From NCBI GenBank assembly GCA_031549085.1, contig JAVBQL010000013.1, forward strand, positions 1 to 64,000: a stretch of DNA of 64,000 nucleotides, written 5' to 3'. This document shows positions 27,425 through 37,467 of this stretch, piece by piece; the first letter of the stretch is position 1; each line of letters starts with the position of its first letter. The position numbers and the translations under genes are program-made. The DNA comes from JAVBQL01 sp031549085 (GTDB lineage: Bacteria > Spirochaetota > GWE2-31-10 > MWDO01). The notes under the pieces were generated by a model. It searched no databases. It was not told the origin of the DNA and saw only the letters and a list, made by a program, of their open reading frames with translations.

Positions 27425-27453
27425 ATTATAAAACCTATAATTATCAATGTCAA
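27425..27453 (-). promoter_or_regulatory. Perfect-consensus sigma-70 promoter of the starch-binding operon
   Basis: On the minus strand TTGACA (27453-27448) and TATAAT (27430-27425) are exact consensus with a 17-bp spacer. The leader of about 70 nt contains a small hairpin (ATCCCTA...TTAGGGG near 27387-27405) before the ribosome site GGAGG. The rest of the 433-bp gap (27349-27781) is very AT-rich and shows only the pullulanase terminator. Confidence 0.8.
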
Positions 27454-27721
27454 CAAAAATTTTTTCAAAATATAAAATAAAATAAAAAATTGGACAGATA
27501 CCAGTCTATTTACTTTAGAAAAATAGTTAATATATTTTAATATCTATCTATTTTTGAAATAAAATATTTCTCTGAATATATATTTCATTTTAAAAATAGA
27601 CCAAATAGGCAAACTTCATACTGTAAAAATATCTTTTAATACTTAAAACCGTAAAAATCATATATGCTTCCATTAATAAATTTAATACAGTTTTTTGAGT
27701 ATTAATTAATTTATAAAAAAG

Positions 27722-27758
27722 TATAAAAAAAGCAGATAGATTTTACTCTACCTGCTTT
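27722..27758 (-). terminator. Intrinsic terminator of the pullulanase gene
   Basis: Read on the minus strand, AAAGCAGGTAGA and TCTATCTGCTTT form a 12-bp stem around GTAAAA and are followed by a T-run. It separates pullulanase transcription from the downstream three-gene operon. Confidence 0.8.
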
Positions 27759-27781
27759 AAAAAATAACAATATTAAAGATT

Positions 27782-30727
27782 TTAAGGCATCTTAATAACC
27801 GTCGCTGTAAGAGGCTGCAATGTAACTAAACTAGCAGTAATATTTACCCCTGTAACAGAAGAAATAGGTGTCTTACCTGCTGTTGCACCATCAACAAGAA
27901 CTTCACCTGATGTAATATCAACACCAGGGTCTACTGTCCTCACCACTGTATCACAGTTTATAAAGACATAGTAAGTTGCATCAGAACCTATTGATTTATA
28001 TCCTAACACTGCATCACTAACAAAGTTTTCATTAACAAATTTAATTTTTACTATATTACTGTCAATAGCTGTAAGCGTTCCTTGTCTAAATGCATTAGTT
28101 GATTTTCTAAGCTCTATCAAGCCTTTTGTGTATGCTGCAGTATCTCTTCCCGGTTTTCCTGAAACCATCAAAGACCAATCCAATTGATTTATTCTATCAC
28201 TGGAATCATAAGAGTCATGAATAAAATATGCACTAGATACACTAGGAGTAGTAAATTCTGCCAAAGTCCACTTATCTGCTGGTTTCGTATTTCCATCACC
28301 ATAGATCTTAGTTCTTCCAAACTCTTGTCCTGCATGCATAAATGCGATACCTTGACTAGTTAGAACCATAAAGTTTCCTAACCTTATTCTCTTATGTATA
28401 GTAGTTTGTCCATCACCTGCTACCCTAGGATCAATTTTTGTATGCCAAGCAATAATGTCATGAACAGTCATATTGTCATGAGCCTCTATATATTGTACTG
28501 CTTGACCAGGATCATTTGTACTATTTTGAGTAGGCTTTGACTTAGGTCCTGCATTAAAGTTTGATGGTCGCCCTCTTACGTTTTTGAAAACATTTATAGT
28601 GCTTACTTTACCACCAGATATAAATCTTGGTGTTCCTTCAGAACCATATCCTGATTTCATCAAATTTCTGAACTCATCAGAGAATGCACCTGCTCTACCA
28701 TAATCATCTGCACCATCATTTATTTCATTCATAGCAGCTTGATCTGCTCCAACTAATGAGGCATCATCAATACTATTTCCACTCCAGCCCTCTCCTATAA
28801 AAAGAGCCTTACCATTAATAGCATGTGCTTCGTCATATGCAGTTTTTACTGTAACACTGTCTACCTCTCCCATTAAGTCCCAGCGCATACCATCAATTTT
28901 ATACTCAGTAAACCAATACTTAATAGAATCAATTATCATTTTTCGAACCATTACATGGTTGCTTGCAAGTTTTCCTCCACCATAAGCAGAGACATAGACA
29001 CCATTTTTCATGAACATATAGTAATCAGGAACTAAATCATGTAATAGGGATTGTTTAGCATTGTGATTATAAACATTGTCCAATATAACACCCATTCCTC
29101 TGTTGTGAATCTCTGTAATCAACTCTTTAAGCTCTTTCACTCTAGCTTCTGGATCTGTTGCGTCACTTGCATACATACCCTCTGGACTAAAATAGTGGTG
29201 AGGATCATATCCCCAGTTGAAGTTACTGCTGGTTGAAAGCCTTGTATCTATCTCTTTGTTAGCCTCATTACCAAAATAGAAGTTCATTACAGGTAGTAAC
29301 TGAACATGTGTATATCCCATCTCTTTTATGTAGTCCAAATTGTGTATAAATGCTTTATATGTTCCAAGAGTATCTGTTGGTTTACTCATAGTAGAAATTC
29401 CAGTATCCACACTGTTAATACTACCATCCATTCCCCAATAGCTTGTAAAATCTCTCATATGAACTTCATATATAATGGCATCTTCTCTTTGAGAGTAACC
29501 ATCCATTCCATAGCCAGAAACTGTTTGGAGAGCAGTTACTGTCCCTGTATTGCTTAAATTAATAATAGCTCCCTTGCCTACAAGATCTTTATCTGGGGCA
29601 TCTGTTTTTACAGTACCATCAGACTCTACATAGAATGCTGCCATAGATTTTGCATATGGGTCAAGAGCAAGTGCTGTTGTTGGAACACCATTAATTAAGT
29701 TGGTTATTCTATATTGATAAAAACACTTATTAAGAGTAGTTTCCCCAACATCTCCTGGGGCAACTGTCTTTGTCCAGACACCCTTCCAATCTGAAGGAGT
29801 ATCATGTGTAAGATCAACATCACTGCCTGCTTGTGTTTTTTGATCATTTGCTTTATAGATAACAACTTTTACACTTGTTGCCTTAGGCGCCCAAACTTTG
29901 AAAGTAGCATCGGTTCCATTATAGGTAACACCTAAATCATTCCCAGTATAGGTATATTTATTATCTATATATTTAGAAGCAATTCCAATTGATATATCTC
30001 TATTTCTATATGTCAGTGTGTATGGAGCCTTATCCACTGGATCTAAAGTAGCACTTAAAGTATAAACATTTGAAGCTTTCTTAGTAATTGAAAGAATCTG
30101 TACTTCTACTCCTCCCTTATCAGTAAGTTTAAAGTCATCAACAAGTAAGCTACTAGCTGTTATTCCAACTGAGTTAAATTCTATAGTACTCTCATTTATA
30201 ATTTCACCAGAAGTTACGCCAATAGGAACCTCTTTTGAGACACTAATATAAGATTGTGCATCTCCAGACCATAGGTAGATTGTTGCCCATGCAGAAGCAA
30301 ATTGATAGGCTCTATCTCCTGCACCATCTTTAGCATCATCCCCTCCAGGAATGTTCGTTAATAATGTGAATTGAAGAGTATCATTTATACTGCTCATTTC
30401 GACATCCATATAGTAGTGACCATCAGTATTACTATCTCTCTTATCAAAAGCATATGAGCCATTTGGCCATGGAGCTCTTTGATCACTATTAACCTTCACT
30501 CCAGCCCACATCCATAGTCCTGCGGTTGTTCCAGAGGGAACATCATCCATATAGTATATTCTTATATAACCATCTGCCAATGCTGGTGCAGGTGTAGATG
30601 GTATTTCACTACTACCTTTATTTCCATTATCACCTCCTCCACCAGGTTCACATCCTAAAAAAATAATAAATGACAGCATTAATATTGCTGACATCAATAT
30701 GAATAAAAATCTCTTTTTCTTACTCAT
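27782..30727 (-). CDS. pulA: Type I pullulanase, lipoprotein
   Basis: Debranching enzyme that hydrolyses alpha-1,6 links of pullulan, starch and glycogen. Lipobox FLGCE (C26) predicts membrane anchoring, probably at the surface. Domains in order: CBM41-type starch-binding module (about 50-165), Ig-like linker (165-250), CBM48/N-domain (262-375), then GH13 subfamily 14 catalytic barrel with the pullulanase signature NWGYDP (504-509). Catalytic residues are D617 (GMRWDLMG), E646 (IGEGW) and D751 (EAHDN). It is 981 aa and complete. It has its own terminator; the amylase gene lies 142 bp upstream on the same strand. Confidence 0.94.
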   Translation of the reverse strand: MSKKKRFLFILMSAILMLSFIIFLGCEPGGGGDNGNKGSSEIPSTPAPALADGYIRIYYMDDVPSGTTAGLWMWAGVKVNSDQRAPWPNGSYAFDKRDSNTDGHYYMDVEMSSINDTLQFTLLTNIPGGDDAKDGAGDRAYQFASAWATIYLWSGDAQSYISVSKEVPIGVTSGEIINESTIEFNSVGITASSLLVDDFKLTDKGGVEVQILSITKKASNVYTLSATLDPVDKAPYTLTYRNRDISIGIASKYIDNKYTYTGNDLGVTYNGTDATFKVWAPKATSVKVVIYKANDQKTQAGSDVDLTHDTPSDWKGVWTKTVAPGDVGETTLNKCFYQYRITNLINGVPTTALALDPYAKSMAAFYVESDGTVKTDAPDKDLVGKGAIINLSNTGTVTALQTVSGYGMDGYSQREDAIIYEVHMRDFTSYWGMDGSINSVDTGISTMSKPTDTLGTYKAFIHNLDYIKEMGYTHVQLLPVMNFYFGNEANKEIDTRLSTSSNFNWGYDPHHYFSPEGMYASDATDPEARVKELKELITEIHNRGMGVILDNVYNHNAKQSLLHDLVPDYYMFMKNGVYVSAYGGGKLASNHVMVRKMIIDSIKYWFTEYKIDGMRWDLMGEVDSVTVKTAYDEAHAINGKALFIGEGWSGNSIDDASLVGADQAAMNEINDGADDYGRAGAFSDEFRNLMKSGYGSEGTPRFISGGKVSTINVFKNVRGRPSNFNAGPKSKPTQNSTNDPGQAVQYIEAHDNMTVHDIIAWHTKIDPRVAGDGQTTIHKRIRLGNFMVLTSQGIAFMHAGQEFGRTKIYGDGNTKPADKWTLAEFTTPSVSSAYFIHDSYDSSDRINQLDWSLMVSGKPGRDTAAYTKGLIELRKSTNAFRQGTLTAIDSNIVKIKFVNENFVSDAVLGYKSIGSDATYYVFINCDTVVRTVDPGVDITSGEVLVDGATAGKTPISSVTGVNITASLVTLQPLTATVIKMP

Positions 30728-30869
30728 TAGAATAATCCTCCATAAAAATACTTATTTATAATAAATATCTAGAATGCAACCACTCCAGATACTAATACCT
30801 AAAAAATAATAAAAAAATAATTAAAGGCAAATTAAATAAACATAGTGCTTTTTTTAAATTTAATATAAT

Positions 30870-32495
30870 TTACTTCTTCAATATTATTGTTTTGTATGCT
30901 CCAAGTTTTTTGATATTAAGCTCTCCATTTTTACCAAAAGTAATTGAAGCATCACCAAATATCAACTTAAAATCATTAATTACATTACCAAGCTCACTAT
31001 TAACTGTAATGTTGGCTACCTTATCAGAGAAGTTATGAACAACAATAACTTGCTCTCCATTATGCTCTCTTAATGCAGCAACATATTTATTCTCTTTTAC
31101 CTTTGGAATAGTTAATGATTTGTAACTTCCAAGAGATAGAGCCTTGTTTTCTACTCTTGCATTTATCAAACCCTTGTAATAGTTCAATATAGAATTTTTA
31201 TCAGCGTTCTCAACCTTAACATTGTATGTTTTAAAGTTCTCATTCATTGGTCCCCAAGGCTTGCCTCCACCCTGAACAAAACCGCCAAATTCAGAATCAT
31301 CCCACTGCATACAAGAGCGCAGATACTTATCATGCTTCTGTTTTCCGATCGTATCCATTCCAATCTCCTCACCATAGTAGACAAAAGGAATCCCTGGGAA
31401 TGTTAAGTAGAGTGCCGCAGCAAGCTTACATTTTTCAGCATCTCCATCAAGCTGTGTGAATGGCCTCATACCTACATAGGCATCATGGTTTGACAAGAGT
31501 GTTCCCCACCATGTTCCCTCTTTATCCTGAAGATCTTTAACATATTTTTTCACCTCATCTTCCATTAGATCTTCACCTTTGTTTGTATATGGTGCCTGAT
31601 TTTTGACATATCTAATTATGCTTCCATTAAGTTTGAAGTTAAAGACAGATTGAACCATATCTCCATTACCAAAGTAGAGCACTTGCTTGTCTGAAGCCTC
31701 TCCAACAAAGAAGACATCCTTATCTTTATAGTTGGTATCAGCAAACTTCCTAAGCTCTCTTAGAACATTAAAAGTTTCTGGCAAATGGTCAACCTCATTC
31801 TCATTTTCTGCAATATGTGTCATTGCATCATATCGAAATCCATCAACACCAACATCAAGCCAATACTTCATGTAATTTTTCATATACTGCAAAACCTCAG
31901 GATTGTTATAGTTAAAATCTGGTTTTGACCACACAAATCTTCCATAATAGTATGTTGTTGGGTTCTGTTTAGGATAGCCATGCCAGAACTTCTCCCATGC
32001 TCCCTTCGGTTTTGTATCACTAAATAGAAACCAGTTTCTATATTTCGCTTTTGGACCAGTAAGAGCATCTTGAAAGAATGGATGATCATAAGATGTATGA
32101 TTTAGAACAAAATCAATTATAATCTTTATACCTCTCTTATGAGCCTCATTCAAAAGATTTTTAAATTCATCAAGAGTTCCATAATCAGGGTTTGTTGTCA
32201 TATAGTCAATTACATCATAGCCGTCCGTTCGCTCCCCAGATGGATGGATAGGCAGAAGCCACAAAGCTGTTATTCCCATCTCTTTTAGATAGTCAAGCTT
32301 CTCAACAACACCGCCAAAATCACCATATTTATCACCATTAGAGTCTTTAAAGGAGCGAATATATATTTCATAAAAGACCCCTGTTGAATACCACTTATCG
32401 ATATTTGAAGATGGAATAGCTATTGTCTCTCCTGCAAAAAGAAAAAAGTTTGAAAAAATAAGAAGAGACAAAAAACAAAAAATATTTTTTTTCAT
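30870..32495 (-). CDS. Secreted GH13 alpha-amylase
   Basis: Hydrolyses alpha-1,4 links of starch or maltodextrin. I choose ATG 32495 (GGAG 7-8 bases upstream, clean signal peptide ending LFAG near residue 21) over the in-frame ATG at 32534. The 541-aa protein shows GH13 regions I-IV: DFVLNH (128-133), GFRYDAMTH with nucleophile D223, FFVGEA with acid/base E266, and LLSNHD with D338. The C-terminal ~85 residues form a beta domain. Likely periplasmic or extracellular, supplying short maltodextrins with pullulanase. Subfamily not certain. Confidence 0.92.
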   Translation of the reverse strand: MKKNIFCFLSLLIFSNFFLFAGETIAIPSSNIDKWYSTGVFYEIYIRSFKDSNGDKYGDFGGVVEKLDYLKEMGITALWLLPIHPSGERTDGYDVIDYMTTNPDYGTLDEFKNLLNEAHKRGIKIIIDFVLNHTSYDHPFFQDALTGPKAKYRNWFLFSDTKPKGAWEKFWHGYPKQNPTTYYYGRFVWSKPDFNYNNPEVLQYMKNYMKYWLDVGVDGFRYDAMTHIAENENEVDHLPETFNVLRELRKFADTNYKDKDVFFVGEASDKQVLYFGNGDMVQSVFNFKLNGSIIRYVKNQAPYTNKGEDLMEDEVKKYVKDLQDKEGTWWGTLLSNHDAYVGMRPFTQLDGDAEKCKLAAALYLTFPGIPFVYYGEEIGMDTIGKQKHDKYLRSCMQWDDSEFGGFVQGGGKPWGPMNENFKTYNVKVENADKNSILNYYKGLINARVENKALSLGSYKSLTIPKVKENKYVAALREHNGEQVIVVHNFSDKVANITVNSELGNVINDFKLIFGDASITFGKNGELNIKKLGAYKTIILKK

Positions 32496-32808
32496 CAAAA
32501 AAACTCCAACAAAAAAATTGATAACCCTTTTCACAATTTTAACAGCTTTTTTTCATTTTTGCAATAACTTTTCTAGCAAACAAAAATTTATTAAAAAATT
32601 AGCTAATATATATTTAGAAACTGATAAATATTTTGGAAAGAGTGCTAAATTCAGACTTATAAAATATTAAGGATATCAATATTTTCAATTTTTATTTGAT
32701 AAAGTCAATTATTTTATTAAAAACCTATAAAAATTACTGACAATATGTTATAATTAGGCTATTAATGATATTCAAAAGTATAAAACACCTATTTTCAAGG
32801 ATAACAAA
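32496..32808. other. Divergent intergenic region
   Basis: AT-rich gap of 313 bp between the divergent amylase and 158-aa exported protein genes. A TATAAT-like box near 32748 could serve the plus-strand gene, but no convincing -35 accompanies it. No repeat or RNA gene was recognised. Confidence 0.4.
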
Positions 32809-33285
32809 ATGAAGAAAATATTTTTTATTTTACCGATGCTTTTACTTTTTATCAATGCTAAAAATCCAGTTACCGATGATCTTCTTTCGTATATTAATAC
32901 AGAACTTCCAAAGGTCGCCAAATATGAGGAGGCTGCAATAGATGCATATGACTCTGTAAGCGGAGATAACTATACAGATGATGATGATATGTATGAGGCG
33001 TTGATTGATGTTGTTCTTCCAAACTATAGAAAACTAGTTAATGGAATTGAGGCAATAACTATAAAGCTAAAGACAAAACAGGTTAGAAAGTTAAATGAAA
33101 AATATGTGGAGGCTGCAAATACCCAGCTTAACGCATTTACACTACTAGAGATAATGCTTAGAACACAAAATGGTGATAGAATGGTTGAATACAATGAGAG
33201 GCTTGATAAGGGCAGGAGACTTATAAGAGAGTGGCAAATTGAGTTAAATGATCTATGCGAGAAAAATGGAGTTGAGTTAAATTAG
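32809..33285 (+). CDS. Hypothetical exported helical protein
   Basis: A 158-aa protein with a signal peptide (hydrophobic to about residue 16, NA|KNP). The rest is predicted mainly helical and charged, without cysteines apart from one near the C-terminus. I do not recognise a family. It is divergent from the amylase gene and followed by a CCTACATAGG hairpin and then valS, so it appears monocistronic. Confidence 0.7.
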   Translation: MKKIFFILPMLLLFINAKNPVTDDLLSYINTELPKVAKYEEAAIDAYDSVSGDNYTDDDDMYEALIDVVLPNYRKLVNGIEAITIKLKTKQVRKLNEKYVEAANTQLNAFTLLEIMLRTQNGDRMVEYNERLDKGRRLIREWQIELNDLCEKNGVELN

Positions 33286-33321
33286 TTTGGTTTAAAACTT
33301 TTTTTTCTACCATATCACTAT

Positions 33322-33343
33322 CCTCTTCCTACATAGGAAGAGG
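33322..33343. repeat. Hairpin with CCTACATAGG core
   Basis: CCTCTTCCT / AGGAAGAGG arms flank ACAT. It shares core and position (just after a gene) with 16487-16522 and 45495-45520. It may terminate the 158-aa gene upstream of valS. Confidence 0.65.
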
Positions 33344-33457
33344 GACTTTAAAAGAATTCTATATATAAAATTAAATAATGACAATTCATCAACTTTTTAG
33401 TATAAATTAAACCTATAATTTTTCAATACAACATTAATTAATGAGGCTAAAAAATAT

Positions 33458-36127
33458 ATGGAATTATCAAAAAATTATGACCCAAAAGAGTTTGAAGATA
33501 GATTATACAAATATTGGCAGGATAATGATCTATTCTCGCCAAAACCGGGCAGACAAAAAAAGACACATACAATAGTAATCCCCCCTCCAAATGTAACTGG
33601 TGTACTCCATATGGGGCATGGGCTTAATAATACCATTCAGGATATAATCACACGCTACAAAAGAATGCAGGGATATGAAACACTTTGGATTCCGGGAACA
33701 GATCACGCAGGTATTGCTACTCAAAACGCAGTTGAGAAGGAGCTTGCTAAAGAGGGCAAAAAAAGAGATGACTTCACTCGTGAAGCATTTATTGACAGAG
33801 TGTGGGTAACAGCTCTTCGCCATCAAAACATCATAATTGAGCAGCTAAAAAAGATGGGATGCAGTGCTGACTGGAATCGAACTGCCTTCACCTTTGATGA
33901 GATAAGAAGCAGAGGCGTAAAAAAGGTCTTTGTTGAGTTATATAAAAAAAATCTTATATACAAATCAAAATATATAGTAAACTGGTGTCCAAGATGTACA
34001 ACTGCGCTTGCTGATGATGAGGTTGAGCATAGCGAAAAGCATGGCAAACTCTGGTATATAAAGTATCCTGTTAAAGATTCAACCGAATTTGTAATTGTTG
34101 CAACCACAAGACCAGAGACAATGCTTGGTGATACCGCCGTTGCTTTTAATGATAAAGATGAAAGATATCTACACTTAAAGGGTAAGAAAATTATTCTTCC
34201 TATTGTAGAACGTGAACTTGATATCGTTTTTGACAGCTATGTTGATCCAAAGTTTGGAACAGGGGCTGTAAAGATAACTCCTGCACATGATCCAAATGAC
34301 TTTGAGATTGGACTTAGACATAACCTACAATTCATAAATATTTTTGACAATAATGCAGTTACAAACTCCAATGTACCAGAGGAATACCAAAAACTTGATA
34401 GGTATGAAGCAAGAAAAAAAGTTGTTGAAGACCTTGAGAGGCTTGGCTTTCTTGAGAAAATAGAGAACCATAAGCATAATGTTGGGGAGTGCTACCGATG
34501 TAACACAGTAATCGAACCAAGATACTCTGACCAGTGGTTTGTAAAGATGAGTGAGCTCGCAAAAGAGGCTATCAAGGTTGTTGAAGATGGAAAAATTGAG
34601 TTTACTCCAAAGAGGTGGGTAAAAGTATATTTCAACTGGCTTAAAAATATAAAGGACTGGTGTATATCAAGACAGCTATGGTGGGGACACAGAATCCCTG
34701 TCTACTATTGCAGCAGCTGTGGACATCAGAACGTTAGTGAAAGTTATGTTACTGTTTGTGAAAAGTGCGGACATAAGGAATTTACTCAAGATCCAGATGT
34801 ACTTGATACATGGTTCTCAAGCTGGCTCTGGCCATTTACAACATTGGGCTGGCCTGATAAAACAGAAGACTTAAAAAAGTTCTATCCAACATCTGTTTTG
34901 GTAACCGCTCCAGATATAATATTTTTCTGGGTAGCAAGGATGATTATGGCTGGGCTTCACTTTATGGATGATATCCCATTCAGCAAGGTTTTCTTCACTG
35001 GGACCGTTATGGACCTTAAGGGAAGAAAGATGTCAAAGTCGCTTGGAAATGGAATTGACCCATTTGAAGTGATTGAGAGACACGGAGCAGACTCGCTTCG
35101 CTATACAATGATTGCAATTGTAAGTCCAAATCAAAACATCAAGCTTGGCTTTCCAAAGGATAAAAACAGCAGTGAACCAAACTCATTTGAAATTGGAAGC
35201 AGATTTGCAAATAAGATTTGGAATGCATCAAGATATATATTGATGAATATCCCTGAAAATTTTCAAGAGACACCAATTGAAAAAATAGAGATGGATACAT
35301 TTGATAAGTGGATAGTGGCAGAGCTTAATATTGCAATAAAAAATATCAACAGCTCTCTTGAGGCTATGCGTTTTAATGATGTTGCAAATATTTTACAGTC
35401 ATTTTTCTGGACTCGCTACTGCGACTGGTATATTGAGCTCTCAAAAACAAAGATATTTTCTCAAAATGAGAAGATAAAAAACGACACACTATCAATCCTA
35501 ATATATATTTTACGAACATTTTTAAAGCTTTTGCACCCAGTTATGCCATTTATCACAGAGGAGATCTATCAAAAGCTTCCAAACAGTGGACTATCTATAA
35601 TGGTAGAGGAGTATCCAGTTCACAACAACAAGCTGATTGATAAAAAGGTTATGACAAGTGCAAATAAGCTATTTGACCTTATCTATCTTATTAGAAATAT
35701 AAGGGGCGAGAACAACATTCCGCCTGAAAAAAAGGTGAAAATATATATCAAATCGACAGACAAAGAGATCAATAGCTTCTACAATAACTATCAAAAAGAG
35801 ATCCTCTCCCTAACAAAAGGGGAGATAATAACACTACTGGACGCAAATGATAGCAAGCCTCACAACTCTCTCTACAAGGCAAATGAAAGTGTTGAGGTCT
35901 ATATCGACTTGGAGGGGCTAGTTGATAAGGTAAAAGAGATTGAAAGACTAACCAAAGAGCTTGAAAAACTTGATGTTGACTTTCAAAAGACAAACAACAA
36001 ACTTAATAATCTTGATTTCATAAATAGGGCTCCAGAAGAAATAATAAAAAAAGAGAGAGAGAAGCTTGCTGAATTTGAATCTAAAATAGAGAAGATAAAA
36101 AATAATCTTGCTCTATTGAAAGGATAA
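33458..36127 (+). CDS. valS: Valyl-tRNA synthetase
   Basis: Class Ia synthetase charging tRNA-Val, 889 aa. It contains the HIGH signature as HMGHG (in PPNVTGVLHMGHGLNN, about residues 43-58), the editing (CP1) domain with TTRPETMLGDTAVA, zinc-knuckle cysteines in ECYRCNT, YYCSSCGH and CEKCGHKEF, and KMSKSLGNGIDP (about 530). It ends in the valine-specific C-terminal coiled coil (KVKEIERLTKELEKL to the end). Length and domain order are normal. No T-box leader was recognised in the 172-bp upstream gap. Confidence 0.97.
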   Translation: MELSKNYDPKEFEDRLYKYWQDNDLFSPKPGRQKKTHTIVIPPPNVTGVLHMGHGLNNTIQDIITRYKRMQGYETLWIPGTDHAGIATQNAVEKELAKEGKKRDDFTREAFIDRVWVTALRHQNIIIEQLKKMGCSADWNRTAFTFDEIRSRGVKKVFVELYKKNLIYKSKYIVNWCPRCTTALADDEVEHSEKHGKLWYIKYPVKDSTEFVIVATTRPETMLGDTAVAFNDKDERYLHLKGKKIILPIVERELDIVFDSYVDPKFGTGAVKITPAHDPNDFEIGLRHNLQFINIFDNNAVTNSNVPEEYQKLDRYEARKKVVEDLERLGFLEKIENHKHNVGECYRCNTVIEPRYSDQWFVKMSELAKEAIKVVEDGKIEFTPKRWVKVYFNWLKNIKDWCISRQLWWGHRIPVYYCSSCGHQNVSESYVTVCEKCGHKEFTQDPDVLDTWFSSWLWPFTTLGWPDKTEDLKKFYPTSVLVTAPDIIFFWVARMIMAGLHFMDDIPFSKVFFTGTVMDLKGRKMSKSLGNGIDPFEVIERHGADSLRYTMIAIVSPNQNIKLGFPKDKNSSEPNSFEIGSRFANKIWNASRYILMNIPENFQETPIEKIEMDTFDKWIVAELNIAIKNINSSLEAMRFNDVANILQSFFWTRYCDWYIELSKTKIFSQNEKIKNDTLSILIYILRTFLKLLHPVMPFITEEIYQKLPNSGLSIMVEEYPVHNNKLIDKKVMTSANKLFDLIYLIRNIRGENNIPPEKKVKIYIKSTDKEINSFYNNYQKEILSLTKGEIITLLDANDSKPHNSLYKANESVEVYIDLEGLVDKVKEIERLTKELEKLDVDFQKTNNKLNNLDFINRAPEEIIKKEREKLAEFESKIEKIKNNLALLKG

Positions 36128-36215
36128 ATAACAGATCATTTATTAAAAAAGTATATTTTTCAAAATAATTATTGTTTTTTTACTATGTTTATTAAGCACT
36201 ATGGAGGTATTTGTT

Positions 36216-36536
36216 ATGGAAGATATTGAGAGAGGGAAGTCATACTTTGATGGCGGTCTCTTACAGTTTATTGGATGGACTCTCTTAGGAGCTTTGCTAA
36301 CATTTTGTACACTTGGTATTTGTTATCCATGGGCACTATGCATGGTATATGGGTGGAAGATTAACCACACTGTTGTTGAGGGAAGACGCTTGCAGTTTAA
36401 TGGTTCTGCAATTGGACTTTTTGGAAACTGGATTAAGTGGCTATTGTTATGTATAGTAACTTTGGGTATCTATTCACTATGGCTTGGAATAGCTTTAGAG
36501 AAGTGGAAAGTTAAAAATACAACTTTCGCAAACTAA
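36216..36536 (+). CDS. DUF898-like small membrane protein
   Basis: A 106-aa protein with two hydrophobic hairpin segments (LLGALLTFCTLGICYPW and LLLCIVTLGIYSLWLG). Each carries the repeated TLGI(C/Y) motif and is followed by an aromatic/charged W.I.H or EKWK patch. This half-repeat is typical of the DUF898/YjgN-like family, whose function is unknown. Start ATG 36216 has a perfect GGAGG 8 bases upstream; an ATG at 36201 overlaps that site. Monocistronic after valS. Confidence 0.72.
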   Translation: MEDIERGKSYFDGGLLQFIGWTLLGALLTFCTLGICYPWALCMVYGWKINHTVVEGRRLQFNGSAIGLFGNWIKWLLLCIVTLGIYSLWLGIALEKWKVKNTTFAN

Positions 36537-36744
36537 TCCTCTTTCTAAATCCTCCCCCTTTCAAAAAGGTTTTTTTCTAACCACCTTTTTAACTTATACT
36601 TTCTATAAAAAGGATACTATCTTTCTAAATTTTAGGGGGCAAAATATTCAGCCACAACAGAAATCTTAAGCTGGACACCAGAAAAATTAACTTTTCGCTA
36701 GAAATAGATAATCTGCAAGTTATTTAGTTTTGAAATAGTTTTTT

Positions 36745-37467
36745 CTATTTTTTGGATATAAGAGAGTCCCAAAAATCATCAATAGAAAGATAGTAACTCG
36801 CTTTTTTTAATATAGAAGAGAGTTCGATTTTATCTCCATTATCAAGTTCTTTTATCTTATAGACCCCATCTCCTATAAACATCTTAATAATTGCACTATC
36901 CATAATCCATGCAAAACTTTTCTCATCGATACTTTTTTTGATTTCATCAAGATCTTTTGCATATACATAGCCATTATTAATGTAGTGTGTATTTTTATAG
37001 TGAGAATAGATCTTATCAAAATTTTCTAACATATAGTTTAGATAGTTTAAAATCGCAATCTTTTTGCTCTTTGGCAAACTATATGATAGAAAATCTCTTA
37101 ACAGGCTTGCTGTTATATTTAGTGCCTCTCTGTGGTTTTTTACATCTAATAATATTTTTGAAAAGAGCTCCATCAAAAGCTCTTTTTCACTGCTTGAAAG
37201 AGAGTAATCTTTTATACCATTATCAAGCAGGCTCTCATTAATAATAGTTACCATATATTTTAGTTCACTGCTTTTGTTATAGTTCTCATCTCTAAATTTA
37301 TCAAAATTGGTAAGCTCATTTATAAAAGATTGAAAATCCCTATTACCGCTATCTCTATATCTAGTAAATACCATCAAAACATCTTCATATATATTGGAAG
37401 AGACTATCATTTTTAGGGTGTTAATATCTGTGTCAAAAAATTTACAGATCTCATTCTCATCAATCAT
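36745..37467 (-). CDS. Hypothetical cytosolic helical protein
   Basis: A 240-aa protein, mostly helical by composition, without signal peptide, cysteine motifs or recognised domain. Its start overlaps the end of the upstream membrane-protein gene by four bases (ATGA), so the two are translationally coupled and likely act together. No function assigned. Confidence 0.7.
   Translation of the reverse strand: MIDENEICKFFDTDINTLKMIVSSNIYEDVLMVFTRYRDSGNRDFQSFINELTNFDKFRDENYNKSSELKYMVTIINESLLDNGIKDYSLSSSEKELLMELFSKILLDVKNHREALNITASLLRDFLSYSLPKSKKIAILNYLNYMLENFDKIYSHYKNTHYINNGYVYAKDLDEIKKSIDEKSFAWIMDSAIIKMFIGDGVYKIKELDNGDKIELSSILKKASYYLSIDDFWDSLISKK

Noticed and set aside
33286..33457. T-box leader for valS
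   Set aside because: No AGGGTGGAACCGCG-type T-box sequence or specifier loop; only a short repeat hairpin is present.
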